Origin: Blastomyces gilchristii SLH14081
Lineage: Eukaryota; Ascomycota; Eurotiomycetes; Onygenales; Ajellomycetaceae
Length of the DNA stretch: 64,000 nt
Direction of reading: 5' to 3'
Assembly (NCBI RefSeq): GCF_000003855.2
Contig: NW_003101636.1
Span: forward strand, 73,189 to 137,188
The position numbers and the translations under genes were made by a program. The notes beneath the pieces are model-generated. The model worked only from the letters and a program-made list of their open reading frames with translations. It searched no databases and was not told the origin of the DNA. Numbering within the stretch: position 1 is the stretch's first letter; each line of letters opens with the position of its first letter. Shown one piece after another: positions 60,301-64,000 of this stretch.

Positions 60301-62480
60301 CCCAGTTGCATATTTTTCTGAATATTTCGACTTTTGAGTTGATCGTTTCACCCCTTTTTTGAGCTTTCATTTTCCTTACTGGTGGAGGGCTATTACAGTG
60401 TATTTTGTGTTTCTTTGTTCTTCTCGTTTGTTTCGTTTATTTTGCAAAAGAGCCGCGTATTTGTTTCTACTGAACAAGTAACGTTATTTCAACCGACTTC
60501 CGGCCTATCCTTGAGGGAAGACACCTCCTCGCAACAAGGGTCCATATTATGAAGTTTGAGGATGAAGTTGGGGGTTCCAGTGATTCGATAAGCTACTGTT
60601 ACACTTCAAGGTGTAGCCGCGCGCCGGAGGGTGGCTTTTGCCATTTGTTGGCTGTCCATGTTGCAGGGGCTCCAAGTCTGTCCAGTCTGTAAATCAACAA
60701 GCGCATGTCTCACGGACACTTCCAATATGCTTCGAAAGCCAACCTATGTGTTCTCATTTGAGCACTTTTGCTGACACCTTGCTGGAATTTTGTTAGCATC
60801 GTTGCCAATGCTGGCCCTCCTTGCCAGGCTGGTCAGTCAGTCCCGTATCAAAGCTGCCAAACCCCTGCGCTGAGTGCTAGTGGATCAACTTTAATATGCA
60901 GGAAGCCCAACAAGTCAAAACCGTGCCGCGACCCTCTTTGCAGAGGCCTTCATTTGCTTTCGGTTCCTTTAGTTACTAACTTTTCTACCACTTTTCTTTT
61001 TCGCGTGCTGTTTCGTATAGAAATGCAAATGGACCCTGACAATTATCAGACCAATGTATGTCCCCAAATCGAATGCCATGTCAATATTTTAGCGCCCGGA
61101 TTGCGGTATTTCATTTACTGCGGCGTTCTTCATTCCCTTCCAGACCTCGCTTGGGTGATGGGCTGGGAAAATCCACTTGTGCTTGAGGATTGTCGGCCGG
61201 GGAATGCAGGCCTCGAGCCGCGAGGCACAACGTACACCCTGGCCTTCGAATTGTGGTTGGTCTTCAAGAGTCCACTTTTCCTTATCCCAGACCATGATGC
61301 CGCAGTGTTTCTGGCAGCTTGCAGCTTGCAGATGGATGGTTTATTCTTTTTTTTGCATGTTTAACGCTCCTCGACCTTGGAGATCTTTTCTGCAAAGCTG
61401 ATGCGTGTTTGGTCACAAGATACTCTGTATATCAAAAAATAGCCGACCAGGTGGCAGTGCAACCATGGTAATTCCGGGTTCAGCTGCCAACAAAATCGAA
61501 AACGAGGCAAGCACCTCTTGGAAGCCCAATGCACAGAATTGGATTTGGCAGGATCCTGCAATGCTAGTATCTTCGGCATCTTAGAATTCCGCCCGTAAAT
61601 TAGCAAATCTTCAAAATTAGGAGATCCACCAACGCGCCTGTCAGCCAATCCTGACCGCTCTTCTTGAGCAAGCGCTGGCATTCCGCTAGAACGAAGATCG
61701 TGCATGTCCACTAGTTATCGTTGGCTCGACCTATTTACATTGGCCCACCTCATCACCCTCTAAGGCTTTGACTACGTGACAACTCGCCTGAACGAGCCCT
61801 TCGGTGTTTGTGATTAATCCGGGTTCTAGTTGAACCTGGTTAGAGAAAAGCTGAGCATGGTTAGAAAAGGAAAATCAAAAACTCTACTCATGTCACTCCA
61901 TGTCAACCGCATCTAAAATACATACACACAATAGCTTCTCCGGTCTCAAAACACCAAATACTCAACACATACAGTTATATTAAAGATAAGAATTATAGAG
62001 GAGTGGAGTTACTCTCTAGAATACTCAACTGAAAAACAATTTCATCTTTTTTAAATATATCAGTATTGTGTTGTGTGAAGTAATCAGTCTATTAGTGCAT
62101 GTGTATTTTGGATAGGGTCTTGGTTCTAGACATGATCTGGGTTGATTTTCTAACCATGTTCAACTTTTCTCCAACCACGTTCAACTGGATGCCATGATTA
62201 ATCTTTTCTCTTTAATGATTTCCTTTAGCGGCATGTTGCAAGGACTCTCTCCAATGAGTATGTAGAGTCCACCTCTCGCCGAGATTATTAGACGGCGCAG
62301 ATATGCCATACTTTGCGGCACAGCGACCACAAATCCCCGCCTAGCGCACCATAGTTGGATTCTGCTTTACGCTGTAACTGATCGATCAATCCAGGTCTCT
62401 GAGTGGTGGGCGATTTTGCGGCATGGGACAGATGTCACGGCACGAAGGACTCATCGTACGCCCGTCCGAATGTTTCAGGG

Positions 62481-62498
62481 TTTTTTTTTTTTTTTTTT
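62481..62498. repeat. Poly(T) run, 18 nt
   Basis: Eighteen consecutive T residues in the right flank. Confidence 0.85.
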
Positions 62499-64000
62499 AT
62501 TTCCCTCCCCCATAGGCGCATGATACAATTCGACCATTCCTTGTGATTTGAACAACACCCAAATACCCGCCCAACTCAGGCTCCTGGAACCTCTTTTGAT
62601 GCGAGTCTATCTCAAGGATCTGCCAATTCCTCTGACCTATCCGGGTACTAGCAAACTGTTTGTTATTGTCGGCATGGGGCGCGCGGGCCCAGCCATGAAC
62701 CATAATATGGCATATCGGGCGAGAGAGGCACTTCATTACTCTCCCTATTTGCCCAAATTTAAAAGAGCAGGGGGGCCTCAAACACGAACCCCCGTCAAGG
62801 CGTTGCTCATTGTTCAGCTTGTGGCCAGGTTGTCGATGAGATTTTGCGTCAGTCGCGTTTAGTTTAGAGCTGCTCTGTTATTTTCTTTTTTCTTCTGTTG
62901 GCCTTTTCTCCTTTCGCACTGGCTCGCCTGTCTTCAGCCCCGATTACCCGGCCATCCACTCCCATTTTAATGGCGATTCACTTCCTAACCCATAATGTCT
63001 CTCTGTGCTAAACCTCATTTCACGAAGCCGAGCTTGTTCTGACGCGCCCATCATCCATTCCTCCACATTCCTTTCTTGCCCTCCCTCCCACTGTCTGATG
63101 GACTAGTTTTTTCTCATAGAAGCCAAACAATTGTGTGGAACAAAATGCGGCTAAAGTCAGCGTGCTCCTACATCTAATGCCTGTTCTACCAAGCTTATTC
63201 CATATGCATAATGGTATTTCTAGGCCCTCTGCATGTGGGAGGGAATGAAGGATGCATGTTAACCGCTGGATGCTGGACTGAAACTGAACAATCTTGCTGA
63301 GCCTCGTTCATTAAGTTACCGAATAAGCATGGTGAGTCGGAGAAAAAAGTACCAAACTACGGACTGTAGTGTGACTGTCATATCTATTTTGCTGTTTCTT
63401 TGCTTAACCCGTCTTTTCAGGGCTGGGGTGGAGATGATTCCCAATTTTAACCCTACATTAAGTATCCGTACACACGGTGTGTATACTTGAATAGGACACC
63501 TCCGAAACATTGGTTCAGGTCTAGAGCAACCCCCTTCCTATGCTCTGTTCCCCACTGCATCACTCTTTTCCTTCGACCTTTGCACATGACATTTCTCCTG
63601 ATACATATTTTGCCCTGAGGCTGCCTGATACTGTACGCTCCTGAGAAACTAATTTCAGAGTCACCATATACTTCATGAACTAGGTTGTTGGGTCTAAACT
63701 GATGCGTCGTTCCGAACCCATATCGCCCGCCCCTCATCGTACTTTGAGCGTAGCCATATTGTCAATTGAAGCTTTGTACATCCTGCTAGCAGGACTAGCC
63801 CATGTCATTCAACGATATTGTCAATGGCCAATTTTAACACTGAATTTTTTTTCTTCTTCTTGGGCTTCCCCACAACTACGGTACCTTACCATCGCCCCGT
63901 TGCTGTAGAAGCTATTCGAGGGTTAAATGCAATGTCAGAGCGTACATTTGGGCTCATCACTGTACATTCTTATCGCACATATAATCATGATTGGAAATAT

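Larger units (their letters stand above)
56171..64000. other. Gene-poor region right of the isochore
   Basis: Normal base composition. The largest open frames (for example 60768-61364 plus, 57500-57832 minus) lack recognisable domains, and those I checked begin at non-ATG codons. No tRNA or rRNA was found. Ordinary genes may lie beyond the window; non-coding RNA or spliced genes with short exons cannot be excluded. Confidence 0.5.

Noticed and set aside
60768..61364. A 198-codon frame in the right flank
   Set aside because: Opens at TTG, not ATG; no recognisable domain, and a competing antisense frame overlaps it.

Overview
The window looks like part of a filamentous ascomycete chromosome, most likely Eurotiomycetes/Onygenales (the Ajellomycetaceae group, such as Blastomyces, Emmonsia or Histoplasma). 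The reasons are short GT-AG introns, compact fungal genes, and an abrupt switch between gene-bearing DNA of ordinary GC content and a roughly 39 kb AT-rich, CpG-poor tract filled with mutated retroelements. The species is an inference; nothing in the window fixes it.

Layout. (1) 1-16970 is ordinary DNA with three supportable protein genes: a four-RRM RNA-binding protein of the Mrn1/Nrd1 type (230-2686, +), a three-exon Iwr1-domain protein (4174-6387, +; I rebuilt both introns), and a SANT/Myb-like protein (10186-10950, -). The last 6 kb before the AT tract has no gene I can support. (2) About 17000-56100 is a RIP-type AT isochore of nested transposable elements. (3) 56170-64000 returns to ordinary base composition, again with no convincing gene.

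Inside the isochore the target-site duplications (TSDs) allow the nesting to be read. Copia-1 (17679-23921) has 95-bp LTRs and TSD TAATC. A Ty3/Gypsy chromovirus, G1a (38690-53580, TSD ATTAT), landed in an older minus-strand coding fossil. G1a was then split by a second chromovirus, G2 (43264-51632, TSD AGTAA), and by a tRNA-derived SINE (42437-42776, 16-bp TSD). A family of ~506-bp non-autonomous elements with 8-bp TSDs and TAGACTG termini (hAT-like) is present in six complete copies, three of them inside Copia-1, G1a or G2. There are also a degraded LINE with APE endonuclease, RT and RNase H (about 28290-33437), inverted and truncated G1 relatives, a second Copia fragment, a solo Copia LTR (55202-55297) and two more SINE copies.

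No element in the tract has an intact reading frame. The mutations are C-to-T/G-to-A, but copy comparison suggests they fall mainly on C followed by G or C rather than on the classical CpA context. The items most worth following up are that context, the small elements that partly escaped it, the LINE 3' hairpin with tail similarity to the SINE, the antisense Cys-rich ORF in G2, and the unidentified fossil split by G1a.
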